Source of the DNA: Lysobacter soli
GTDB lineage: Bacteria; Pseudomonadota; Gammaproteobacteria; Xanthomonadales; Xanthomonadaceae
Assembly (NCBI RefSeq): GCF_003382285.1
Contig: NZ_QTJR01000001.1
Location: forward strand, 248,001 to 312,000
Direction: 5' to 3'
DNA length: 64,000 bases
The stretch's first letter is position 1, and each line of letters starts with the position of its first letter. This document shows, piece by piece, positions 1 to 7,525 of this stretch. Under the pieces are notes generated by a model. That model saw nothing but the letters and a program-made list of their open reading frames with translations. It had not been told where the DNA came from and made no database searches. A program made the position numbers and the translations under genes.

Positions 1-2753
1 GCACGCGGCTGCTGGTCGGCGAAGAAGAAATCCAGCGCCTCATGCGCGCGATCGCGCCAGCCAAGCCGCACGAACGTGCCGATCGTGCGCAGCTCGTACG
101 GCGTGTAATCCTTCCATTCGCGCGTGCCGTCGCGACGCGCCACGAACTCGCGCCAGTAGCGTTCGAACGTGTTGGTGAGCAGGTCCTGCGGAAGACGACC
201 CTGCTCGCCGCCCGGCGCGAGCGCGATCGTGGTCGAGGTCGCATCGAAATCGCCCAGTTCCGCCGCGCCCGGCAGGAAGTCGATGCCGTGCTGCTGCGTC
301 GCGCTGCGCAGCGACGCGTACAGGTCATCGCGGAATTGATCGCGTGAGGCGGCGAAGCGTTTCGCGTCGGCGTCCTTGCCGAGCCACTGCGCGATCTCGA
401 CCGCATCCTTGTAGCCGCGCAGCGCCCAGAAGTTGTCCCAGTACGAATGCATCGGCTTGGCCGAATAGCCTTCGTGGCTGATCGACGCCGGCATCATTCC
501 GTAGAACGCGGGATTGCGCGCGCGGTTGGCCTCGGTGCGCTCGGACAGTCGGAGCTTCTCCATGTAGTCGAACGCGCCGACCACGTGCGGCCACATCGCC
601 TGCAGCATCGCGCGATCGCGGTTGAAGCGGTACACCTCGGCGATGGTGAAGATCAGCTCGCCATGGCTGTCGTTCTCCGGCACCGGATCGCTGCCGCGGT
701 CGTCCACGCAGCACGGCACCTTGCCGTTGTCGAACTGGTACGGCGCATACCAGCGCAGGAATTCGGCCGCGACGTCCTCGCGCCCCATGCGCAGCAGGCC
801 CTCGCCGATCATCGCGCCGTCGCGGATCCACGCGCGCGAATACGAGCGCGTGCCCGGCTGCAAACGCGGACCGATGCGGCTGATCAGCATGTGCGCGAGC
901 GCGGTGCGCAGCGTATCGACGACGTGCTGGCCTTGCTGGGGAACCTGTATCCGCACGCGGTCGAGCTTGCTGCGCCAGAGGGCGGCGGTGGCGTCCTGCG
1001 CCTTCGCGGCGTCGATGGCTTTCGCAGGCGTCACATCGCGACCGGTGAGACGCACGCTCCAGTCGAATTCCCGCGACTGCCCGGGCGCGAGTTCGACCGC
1101 ATACAGCAGCGCGCCCGATGCCAGCCCGGTCGCGTCCGCGACCTGATTCTCCACGGCACCGAACGCCTTGCGTTCGCAGCCCTTCGAACAGAACGACGCC
1201 CAGTCCGCACGCGCGAGCCGCTGCACCACTTCCCCTTCGTCGAAGCGGCTGACGAACGCGGAATCGGCGGCCTTGCCCGTTTGCACCGGGAAACGGCCGG
1301 CAACGGTGATGGTGTCGGCGCTCGCGCTGATCGAACGGATCTCGCTGACGCCACCTACCGTGCTGAGGAACTGCGTCGGCGGATTCACCTGCATCGGCCG
1401 CGCCGCCAGCGCGAAGACATATCGGCGCGGGCGATCGCTCGTGTTGCGAAGCACGTAGCGCGCGGTGAGATGCGAATCGTCGCGCGTGCCGTGCGCGAAG
1501 GCGGTGGTTTCGAGCGCGAAGTCCGCGTGCTGCCAATGCACCGACGGGATCGGCAGGTAGCCATCCTGCAGCGACTGCGTGGTCTTCACGTCGGCCCATG
1601 TCACAAGCTTGCCGCCGCTCACCACGAACGGTTCGATGCTGAAGCCGCCCTTGCCGGTTTCGATGGCGCCGTCTTCGCCGATCAGTCCCTGCTCGATGCC
1701 GCCGTCGAGACCGAGGATCGTCCAGTACGGCTGTTCGCCGAAGAAGCCCCGCGGCCAACGGCCACGCGGCGCGTCCTTCGCAACGGAGCGGACGAAATCG
1801 TTGGGCGTCGCCGCGAACGCCAGCGGCATCACCTGCAAGCGCGAAAGCGCGATGCGGCCTGCCGGCGCTTTCAGCAGCGTCAGGCGGACGAAGCGCGCTT
1901 CGGATTCGGGCAGCGCGATGTGATCGCGCCCGCCGTCGGCTCCGCGCACCTCGCGCACAGTGCGCCAGGTAGCGCCGTCGTCCGAAAACTCGATTCGGTA
2001 ATCGCTCGCGTGTTCGCCCGGCAGCCAGTCGAGGACGAGCCCGCCGAACTCGCGCGGCTTGCGCAGGTCGAGCGCGAACTGCGGCGCCTGCTTCGCGCCT
2101 ACGTCGGCTCGCCATGCGGTGTCGGGCGCATCGTCGATCGCGGCACGTGCCGTTCCGTTGCGGGTTTCCACTGTCGCGCTTGCGGTGCCGGTCAGCGGCG
2201 AGTTGTCCTGCGGCGCGAGTTTGCGGAACGCCAGCTGGTCGAAGCACACCGAACCCTTGCCGCCGACGCTGTTGTAGATCGTGAATTCGATCCTGCGGCT
2301 ATGGCGCAGCGTGGGATCCGGCGCCGGGCCCCACGCGCGACTGATGTGGCGCTGCTTGTAGACGACGGGCGTCCACGTCTTCGGGAAATCGTAACGCGGC
2401 TTGTTGACCCACCACACGTTGTCGCCGCTGTCGTCGACGACCTTGAACTGCAGGTCGTTCGGCGGCGAATCGCCGCGCAACTGGAACGAGAACGCGTAGT
2501 TGTCTGGATAATCGATCGGAATTTCACGCGTCAATCCGGCATAACCGGACACGCCGTTGAAGTCGTAGTCCAGGCACACGGCCTGGCCGTCGGCGCCCGG
2601 CACGGTGCGCAGCTTCCCGCTCACCTGGTCGGAGGTGACGACCTGCCACGGCGTGGTCGATTCGAAATCGTCCAACATGCGGATCTCGCCAACCCCCTGC
2701 GCGAACGCCATCACCGGAACGAGCACGAACGCCCACGCGAAACGCCTTGCCAT
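1..2753 (-). CDS. Secreted discoidin-domain, six-hairpin-glycosidase-like protein (partial, cut by left edge)
   Basis: At least 917 residues; the C-terminus lies beyond base 1. It starts at ATG 2753 with a short signal peptide ending near AFAQ. Residues about 25-180 look like a carbohydrate-binding beta-sandwich (block LDDFEST near the start). Residues about 190-300 resemble an F5/8 type C (discoidin) domain. From about residue 600 it reads like an (alpha/alpha)6 barrel, with the block RAWIRDGAMIGEGLLR typical of six-hairpin glycosidases. It is the last visible gene of the sugar operon, 2 nt after the permease stop. Probable role: a periplasmic or secreted enzyme acting on the same glycan as the GH144 protein. 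The exact family is not assigned and the substrate is inferred from context only. Confidence 0.8.
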   Translation of the reverse strand, partial: MARRFAWAFVLVPVMAFAQGVGEIRMLDDFESTTPWQVVTSDQVSGKLRTVPGADGQAVCLDYDFNGVSGYAGLTREIPIDYPDNYAFSFQLRGDSPPNDLQFKVVDDSGDNVWWVNKPRYDFPKTWTPVVYKQRHISRAWGPAPDPTLRHSRRIEFTIYNSVGGKGSVCFDQLAFRKLAPQDNSPLTGTASATVETRNGTARAAIDDAPDTAWRADVGAKQAPQFALDLRKPREFGGLVLDWLPGEHASDYRIEFSDDGATWRTVREVRGADGGRDHIALPESEARFVRLTLLKAPAGRIALSRLQVMPLAFAATPNDFVRSVAKDAPRGRWPRGFFGEQPYWTILGLDGGIEQGLIGEDGAIETGKGGFSIEPFVVSGGKLVTWADVKTTQSLQDGYLPIPSVHWQHADFALETTAFAHGTRDDSHLTARYVLRNTSDRPRRYVFALAARPMQVNPPTQFLSTVGGVSEIRSISASADTITVAGRFPVQTGKAADSAFVSRFDEGEVVQRLARADWASFCSKGCERKAFGAVENQVADATGLASGALLYAVELAPGQSREFDWSVRLTGRDVTPAKAIDAAKAQDATAALWRSKLDRVRIQVPQQGQHVVDTLRTALAHMLISRIGPRLQPGTRSYSRAWIRDGAMIGEGLLRMGREDVAAEFLRWYAPYQFDNGKVPCCVDDRGSDPVPENDSHGELIFTIAEVYRFNRDRAMLQAMWPHVVGAFDYMEKLRLSERTEANRARNPAFYGMMPASISHEGYSAKPMHSYWDNFWALRGYKDAVEIAQWLGKDADAKRFAASRDQFRDDLYASLRSATQQHGIDFLPGAAELGDFDATSTTIALAPGGEQGRLPQDLLTNTFERYWREFVARRDGTREWKDYTPYELRTIGTFVRLGWRDRAHEALDFFFADQQPR

Positions 2754-2755
2754 CC

Positions 2756-3577
2756 TCACCCCTTCACGCTGCCGACCAGCAGGCCCTGCAGGTAGTAACG
2801 CTGCAGCGCCAGGAACAGGATCAGCACCGGCAACACCGTCACCACCGATCCGGCCATCATCATCTCGTTGTCCTGCACGTGCTCGCGCGACAGCGACGCC
2901 AGCGCGACCGGCAGGGTGAAATGCCCCGCGTCGCTCAGCACGATCAACGGCCACATGAAGTCGTTCCACGCGCCGAGGAAGACGAAGATCGCCAGCGTGA
3001 CGAGGATCGGCTTGAGTACCGGCAGCACGATCTGGAAGAAGATGCGCGTCTCGCTCGCGCCGTCGATGCGGGCCGCTTCAAGCAGTTCGTCGGGAATCGA
3101 GCGCGCGTACTGTCGCACCAGGAAGATGCCGAACACGCTCGCCATCAGCGGCACGATCGCGCCGGCATAGGTGTTCACCAGCCCCATCTGCTTGAGCATC
3201 AGGAACAGCGGCATCATCGTGACCTGCGCGGGTATGATCAGCGCGGCCAGCAGCAGGCGGAACACGCGCTCGCGCCCGGCGAACTTCAGCTTGGCGAACG
3301 CATAGCCGGCCATCGTGTTGAGCAGCAGCGCGATCAGCGTGGCCGCGGTCGCGATCATCGCGCTGTTGAGCAGGTAACGTCCCATGCCCGCACGCGCGAA
3401 CAGCTCGTGGTAGTTGTGCAGCGTCGGCGCGGCGGGCAGCAGCGGCGGCGGGAAATGCGCCGCTTCGCCCGGCTGCATGAACGACACCGACAGCATCCAC
3501 AGCAGCGGCGCGAGGCTGATCACCGCGAGCGCGATCATCAGCCCGTTGACGATCGCCTTCGCCAGACGTGGGCTCAT
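2756..3577 (-). CDS. Carbohydrate ABC transporter permease (MalG type)
   Basis: This 273-residue inner-membrane protein has about six hydrophobic segments. Its cytoplasmic EAA loop (EAARIDGAS followed by IVLPVLKPI) docks the ATPase in MalG-type permeases. The ATG at 3577 overlaps the upstream permease stop as ATGA, which fixes the start; the open frame extends upstream but only as antisense-like sequence. It pairs with the other permease and the lipoprotein binding protein upstream. No ATPase gene is in the window, so a shared MsmX/UgpC-type ATPase elsewhere is likely (inference). Confidence 0.93.
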   Translation of the reverse strand: MSPRLAKAIVNGLMIALAVISLAPLLWMLSVSFMQPGEAAHFPPPLLPAAPTLHNYHELFARAGMGRYLLNSAMIATAATLIALLLNTMAGYAFAKLKFAGRERVFRLLLAALIIPAQVTMMPLFLMLKQMGLVNTYAGAIVPLMASVFGIFLVRQYARSIPDELLEAARIDGASETRIFFQIVLPVLKPILVTLAIFVFLGAWNDFMWPLIVLSDAGHFTLPVALASLSREHVQDNEMMMAGSVVTVLPVLILFLALQRYYLQGLLVGSVKG

Positions 3578-4473
3578 GCTTCTGCTCCCTTGCGCCGAGC
3601 GAACCAGAGCAGGCCGCTGGTCGCCACCGACATAAGCGCGAACAGCAGGAACGCCACCGCCGACGCGTTGCCGAGGTTCCACCACTTGAAGCCCTGTTCG
3701 TACATCAGGTACAGCACGCTGACCGTGCTCTCCAGCGGGCCGCCCTGCGTGATGACGTAGGGCTCGGCGAACAGCTGGAAGTAGCCCGACAACGTCAGGA
3801 TGCTCACCATCAGCAGCACCGGGCCCAGCTGCGGCAGCGTCACGTTCCAGAACTGCTGGGCGGGCGTGGCGCCGTCGATGCGCGCCGCTTCATAAAGGTC
3901 TTCCGGGATCGACTGCAGGCCCGCGAGGAAGATGATCATGTTGTAGCCGAAGTTCTTCCACACGGCGAACAGGATGATCGTCGGCATCGCCCACGTCGGA
4001 TCGCCGAGCCAGTCGATGGGATCCAGACCGATCGACGTCAGGCCCCAGTTCACCAGGCCATAGCGCGTGTGGAACAGATAACGCCAGATCACCGCCACGG
4101 CGACCACCGTCGTCACCACCGGCGCGAAGTAAGCCGTGCGGAAGAACGGCTTGAAGCGCGCGCTCTTCGCATGCAGCAGGAGCGCCGCGCCAAGCGACAC
4201 CGCGATCGACAGCGGCACGCCGACCACGACGAAGTACATCGTGTTGCCCAGCGCCTTCCAGAACAGCGGATCCTGCAGCAGCGTCGCGTAGTTGTGCAGC
4301 CCGACGAAGCGCAGGTTCGACAGGTCCGCGAGCGAGTAGATGTCGAAATCGGTCAGGCTCAGCGCGAACGCGGCGAGCACGGGCAGGCCGAAGAACACGC
4401 CGATCACCGCCAGCGCTGGCGCGGCGAACACCCAACCTGCGGTGGACGCGCTGACGCGTGGCATGGCGTTCAT
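3574..4473 (-). CDS. Carbohydrate ABC transporter permease (MalF type)
   Basis: This 299-residue multi-spanning permease of the sugar ABC importer has an EAA loop, EAARIDGATPAQQFWNVTLP, near the C-terminal third. The start at ATG 4473 overlaps the stop of the binding-protein gene by 4 nt (ATGA), and its own stop overlaps the next permease by 4 nt, so translation of the series is coupled. With the 2756-3577 permease it should form the membrane channel for an oligosaccharide released by the neighbouring glycosidase. Specificity cannot be read from the sequence. Confidence 0.93.
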   Translation of the reverse strand: MNAMPRVSASTAGWVFAAPALAVIGVFFGLPVLAAFALSLTDFDIYSLADLSNLRFVGLHNYATLLQDPLFWKALGNTMYFVVVGVPLSIAVSLGAALLLHAKSARFKPFFRTAYFAPVVTTVVAVAVIWRYLFHTRYGLVNWGLTSIGLDPIDWLGDPTWAMPTIILFAVWKNFGYNMIIFLAGLQSIPEDLYEAARIDGATPAQQFWNVTLPQLGPVLLMVSILTLSGYFQLFAEPYVITQGGPLESTVSVLYLMYEQGFKWWNLGNASAVAFLLFALMSVATSGLLWFARRKGAEA

Positions 4474-5783
4474 CGCGCACCTCCAGCGGCGTGCTGGTCG
4501 AGCATCCAGCGGCGTTTTTCGAGGATCGCATCGGCACGGCGATCGAGCTCGGCTGCCGCTTCGTCCACGGTATACCGGCCGGCGACCATCTGCTCGCCGA
4601 CGATCCGCAGCTCCTGCGCGATGCGCTCCCATTCGGGCACCTTCGGCGCGGGCCTGGCGCGTTCGAGCTGTTCGCGGAACGGCAGCGTAAACGGGTCCGT
4701 CGCCAGCGCTTCGCTACCGGCCCACGCGCTACGGCGCGGTGGCAGGTTGCCGGTCAGCGCGTGGAAACGCACCTGCACCTGCGGGTCGGAGAGGTACGCG
4801 ACGAGCTTCCACGCCGCGTCCTTGTGCTTGGACTGCTCGAACACGACGAAACTCGCGCCGCCCGCGACCGACGCGCCGGGGCCGTCCGGACCGGGAAGCG
4901 GCATCGTGCCCCACTTGCCTTCCAGTTCCTGCGGCAGACGCTTGCGGAACTCGGCGATGTTCCAGGGGCCGTTAACGTAGAAGGTGAAGAAGCCGCGGCC
5001 GAACTCGTTCCAGACGTTGGCGATCTGCGTGTTCGCGAAGGCCGGCGCCCATTTCTTCTGGAATATGTCGTTGTAGAACGTCAGCGCACGCTTGAAGCCG
5101 GCGCTGCGGAAGTTGCCGTAGCGTCCGTCGTCGCGCAGCAGCGGATCGGGTTGCTGGATCGCGAGGTTGAGCAGCGGCTCGTATTCGTTGAGCGGCAGGT
5201 GGATCGCGTAGCGATCTGGCCCGACGTGCCGCTTCACGGCGGCCATCGCGTCGTTCCACTCGGCCCACGTGCGCGGCACCTGCTTCACGCCGGAAGCTTC
5301 GAGGATGTCCTTGCGATAGAACGGCAGGCGGGTCTCGACGTACCACGGCACCGCATAGACATGGCCGCCGATGACGCCCGTATCCCACGAACCACTGAAG
5401 TAGTCGTTCGCCGGCATCGTCGGCGTGCGCGCGAGGAACGGCTCGAGCGGCGCGACGGCACGCAATTCCACGAACTCGGCCAGCCACGTGTTGCCGAGGC
5501 CGCACACGTCCGGCAGGCCGTCGCCGGCGAACGCGGTCAGCAGCTTCTCGTGCGCGGCGGTGACCGGCAGTTGCTGCACTTCGACGCGGATGCCGGGGTT
5601 GGCGCGTTCGAAATCGGGAATGAGCTGGCGGACCATCTCGCCCTCGAAGCCCATCGCCCAGAAGCGCACGACGGTGCGGTCGTCGTGTTCGCTGTCGCAT
5701 CCTGCGACTGCGGCGAGTGCGCACAGCACGATCGACGCGATGAACGCACGCGCCGTGATCCGCCGTGGCGTTCGCCCGCTCAC
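4470..5783 (-). CDS. ABC transporter sugar-binding lipoprotein
   Basis: This 437-residue extracytoplasmic solute-binding protein is of the family 1 (MalE/UgpB-like) type. The start is GTG 5783, overlapping the GH144 stop as GTGA. A signal sequence ends in the lipobox LAAVAGC, making Cys29 the lipidated residue. The mature part has typical binding-protein blocks: FWAMGFEGEMVRQLIPDFE, NGPWNIAEF and a glycine-rich GGASFVVF. It would bind the imported oligosaccharide and deliver it to the two permeases downstream. Family assignment is firm; the sugar is inferred from the GH144 neighbour. Confidence 0.93.
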   Translation of the reverse strand: MSGRTPRRITARAFIASIVLCALAAVAGCDSEHDDRTVVRFWAMGFEGEMVRQLIPDFERANPGIRVEVQQLPVTAAHEKLLTAFAGDGLPDVCGLGNTWLAEFVELRAVAPLEPFLARTPTMPANDYFSGSWDTGVIGGHVYAVPWYVETRLPFYRKDILEASGVKQVPRTWAEWNDAMAAVKRHVGPDRYAIHLPLNEYEPLLNLAIQQPDPLLRDDGRYGNFRSAGFKRALTFYNDIFQKKWAPAFANTQIANVWNEFGRGFFTFYVNGPWNIAEFRKRLPQELEGKWGTMPLPGPDGPGASVAGGASFVVFEQSKHKDAAWKLVAYLSDPQVQVRFHALTGNLPPRRSAWAGSEALATDPFTLPFREQLERARPAPKVPEWERIAQELRIVGEQMVAGRYTVDEAAAELDRRADAILEKRRWMLDQHAAGGAR

Positions 5784-7417
5784 TTCGTCTTCGGTTCCGG
5801 CGCCGGTGCCGGCTGCGGCGTCTGCGAGGCACGGTTCACGCGCGACTCGGCTTCGCCCAGCGCGCGCGCCGTCGCGGCGTCCTTTTCCGCCTGCGTCTGC
5901 GGCTTGGGCTGCGTCGGCGCGGCTTCGCCTTCCTTCACCGGTTCCAGCCAGCCGCCCTTGAAGCCCGCCTTCTGCAATCCATCGCGGATGTACTTGTTCC
6001 GCTTCATCACGTTCCAGACGAACTCGTTCCGGTAGTTGCTGATCATCGCCAGGATCGGCCCCTGGTCGATGCCGATGTAGTCGCTGGCGACCCAGCCTTC
6101 GCCCGGCACGAGGCGGCCGGTTTTCAGCGGAATGTCGAAGTCGAAGCTGCGGTTGAACGAATCCAGGAAGCCGTAGCTGGAATACAGGTATTCGCCGTAG
6201 CGCTCGTGCATCGCAACGGTCGAAGGAATGACGATTTCCGGCGCGAACGGCAGCGACGCGATCGCCGCGGTCGGCGCGATGGTGCCGTCGTCGAACGTGT
6301 CGCGCAGGCCGGCGCCGCGCGCGGAGTAGTGGCGGAACTGTCGCTGCTCGCCCCGGAATTCCTGCAACGTCTGCTGCGGACCGTCGCTGGCGGTCAGGCC
6401 CCACACTTCCGGGCCGTAGTCCTTCCACTTCATCGGATTGGCGATGGCGTAGGCGCGCTGCGCGTAGGCCGCGCGGCGGCTGTTCTCGAAATAATCGATG
6501 CCACGCTCGCGCATGTAGTCGTCCTGGATGCCGCGGAAATCGATCCAGACGTGGCTGTACTGGTGGCCGAACAGCGGGCCGAACGACAGGTATTCCTCGC
6601 CCTGGTAGACGCCCCAGGAGTCGTTGTACGTGCGCGTCCACACCGACCACGACTCCGGCGCCACCGGATGCGTCGGCGATCCCATCGCGAGGATGTAGAG
6701 CATCATCGCTTCGTTGTAGCCGGTCCAGTCGTGCTGGATGAAGCCGCTTTCGGGGAACCAGCCCATCGAGATCAGCGGCGCGTTGCGCTGCAGCCACGGC
6801 CAGTCCACGCGCTTGTAGAGCGTGTCGGCGAGGTCGCGGATTTCCTTCTCGCGCGGATCGTCGCGATCGTAATAACTCTGCGCGAACAGCACGCCCATCA
6901 TCAGCAGCGCGGTGTCGACGCTCGAAAGCTCGACCCAGCTCTGGTAGCGGGCGCCAGTGTCCATGTCGAGGAAGTGGTAGTAGAAGCCGTTGTAGGCGCC
7001 CTTCCCTTCCGCCTGCGGGCCCGACGGAATGTCGCGGAAGAACTTCAGCGTGGTGAGCGTGCGGTCCACCGCCTGGCGGCGGCTGACCCAGCCGTTTTCG
7101 ATGCCGATCGGATACGCGGTCAGCGCGAAGCCGACCGAGGCGATCGACGCGAACGGGCGCGAGGGATAACGGTCGGGCGTGAGCCCGTTCACTTCGTTGG
7201 TGGTGTCCCAGAAGAACTGGAACGTGCGCTTTTCGACGTCGCGGAACAGCGGCGGCAGTTCGAGCTTGGTCGGCTTCAACGGCTCCACCTCGACAGGCGG
7301 CGCGGACGCGATCGGGAACGCCTTGGACGCCGGCCCTTCCTGCTTGCATCCGGAAATGAACACGAGCACCGCCACCAGCGATGCAGTCCCCACGCTGCGT
7401 CGTATCGAATCGAACAT
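5780..7417 (-). CDS. GH144-type (glucoamylase-like, PF10091) lipoprotein, probable beta-1,2-glucanase
   Basis: This 545-residue exported lipoprotein has the lipobox FISGC (Cys24 from ATG 7417; two in-frame GTG codons lie just upstream). The body is an (alpha/alpha)6 fold, with blocks TFQFFWDTTNEVNGLTPDRY, HDWTGYNEAMMLYILAMGSP and DQGPILAMISNYRN characteristic of the putative glucoamylase family. That family is now known from characterised members to contain GH144 endo-beta-1,2-glucanases. A proline/alanine-rich low-complexity tail of about 60 residues follows. It is first in a coupled operon with an ABC sugar importer, so it likely cuts a glucan to oligosaccharides in the periplasm. The substrate is a family-based inference. 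Confidence 0.9.
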   Translation of the reverse strand: MFDSIRRSVGTASLVAVLVFISGCKQEGPASKAFPIASAPPVEVEPLKPTKLELPPLFRDVEKRTFQFFWDTTNEVNGLTPDRYPSRPFASIASVGFALTAYPIGIENGWVSRRQAVDRTLTTLKFFRDIPSGPQAEGKGAYNGFYYHFLDMDTGARYQSWVELSSVDTALLMMGVLFAQSYYDRDDPREKEIRDLADTLYKRVDWPWLQRNAPLISMGWFPESGFIQHDWTGYNEAMMLYILAMGSPTHPVAPESWSVWTRTYNDSWGVYQGEEYLSFGPLFGHQYSHVWIDFRGIQDDYMRERGIDYFENSRRAAYAQRAYAIANPMKWKDYGPEVWGLTASDGPQQTLQEFRGEQRQFRHYSARGAGLRDTFDDGTIAPTAAIASLPFAPEIVIPSTVAMHERYGEYLYSSYGFLDSFNRSFDFDIPLKTGRLVPGEGWVASDYIGIDQGPILAMISNYRNEFVWNVMKRNKYIRDGLQKAGFKGGWLEPVKEGEAAPTQPKPQTQAEKDAATARALGEAESRVNRASQTPQPAPAPEPKTK

Positions 7418-7485
7418 CACCACGCCATCTTGTCGAATGGAAGTCGCCGTGCCTTGCCCATGCGGGCGAAGGCCGTACCACGAAA

Positions 7486-7519
7486 CCGCCGACCGCCCCG
7501 ACGAGAAGGCGGCCGGCGG
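7486..7519 (-). terminator. GC-rich hairpin after the TonB receptor gene
   Basis: A 12-bp stem, 7486-7497 with 7508-7519 and one mismatch, encloses a 10-nt loop just past the receptor stop at 7526. No T-run follows. It may attenuate or stabilise rather than terminate, separating receptor and operon transcript levels. Confidence 0.4.
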
Positions 7520-7525
7520 CCCGGG

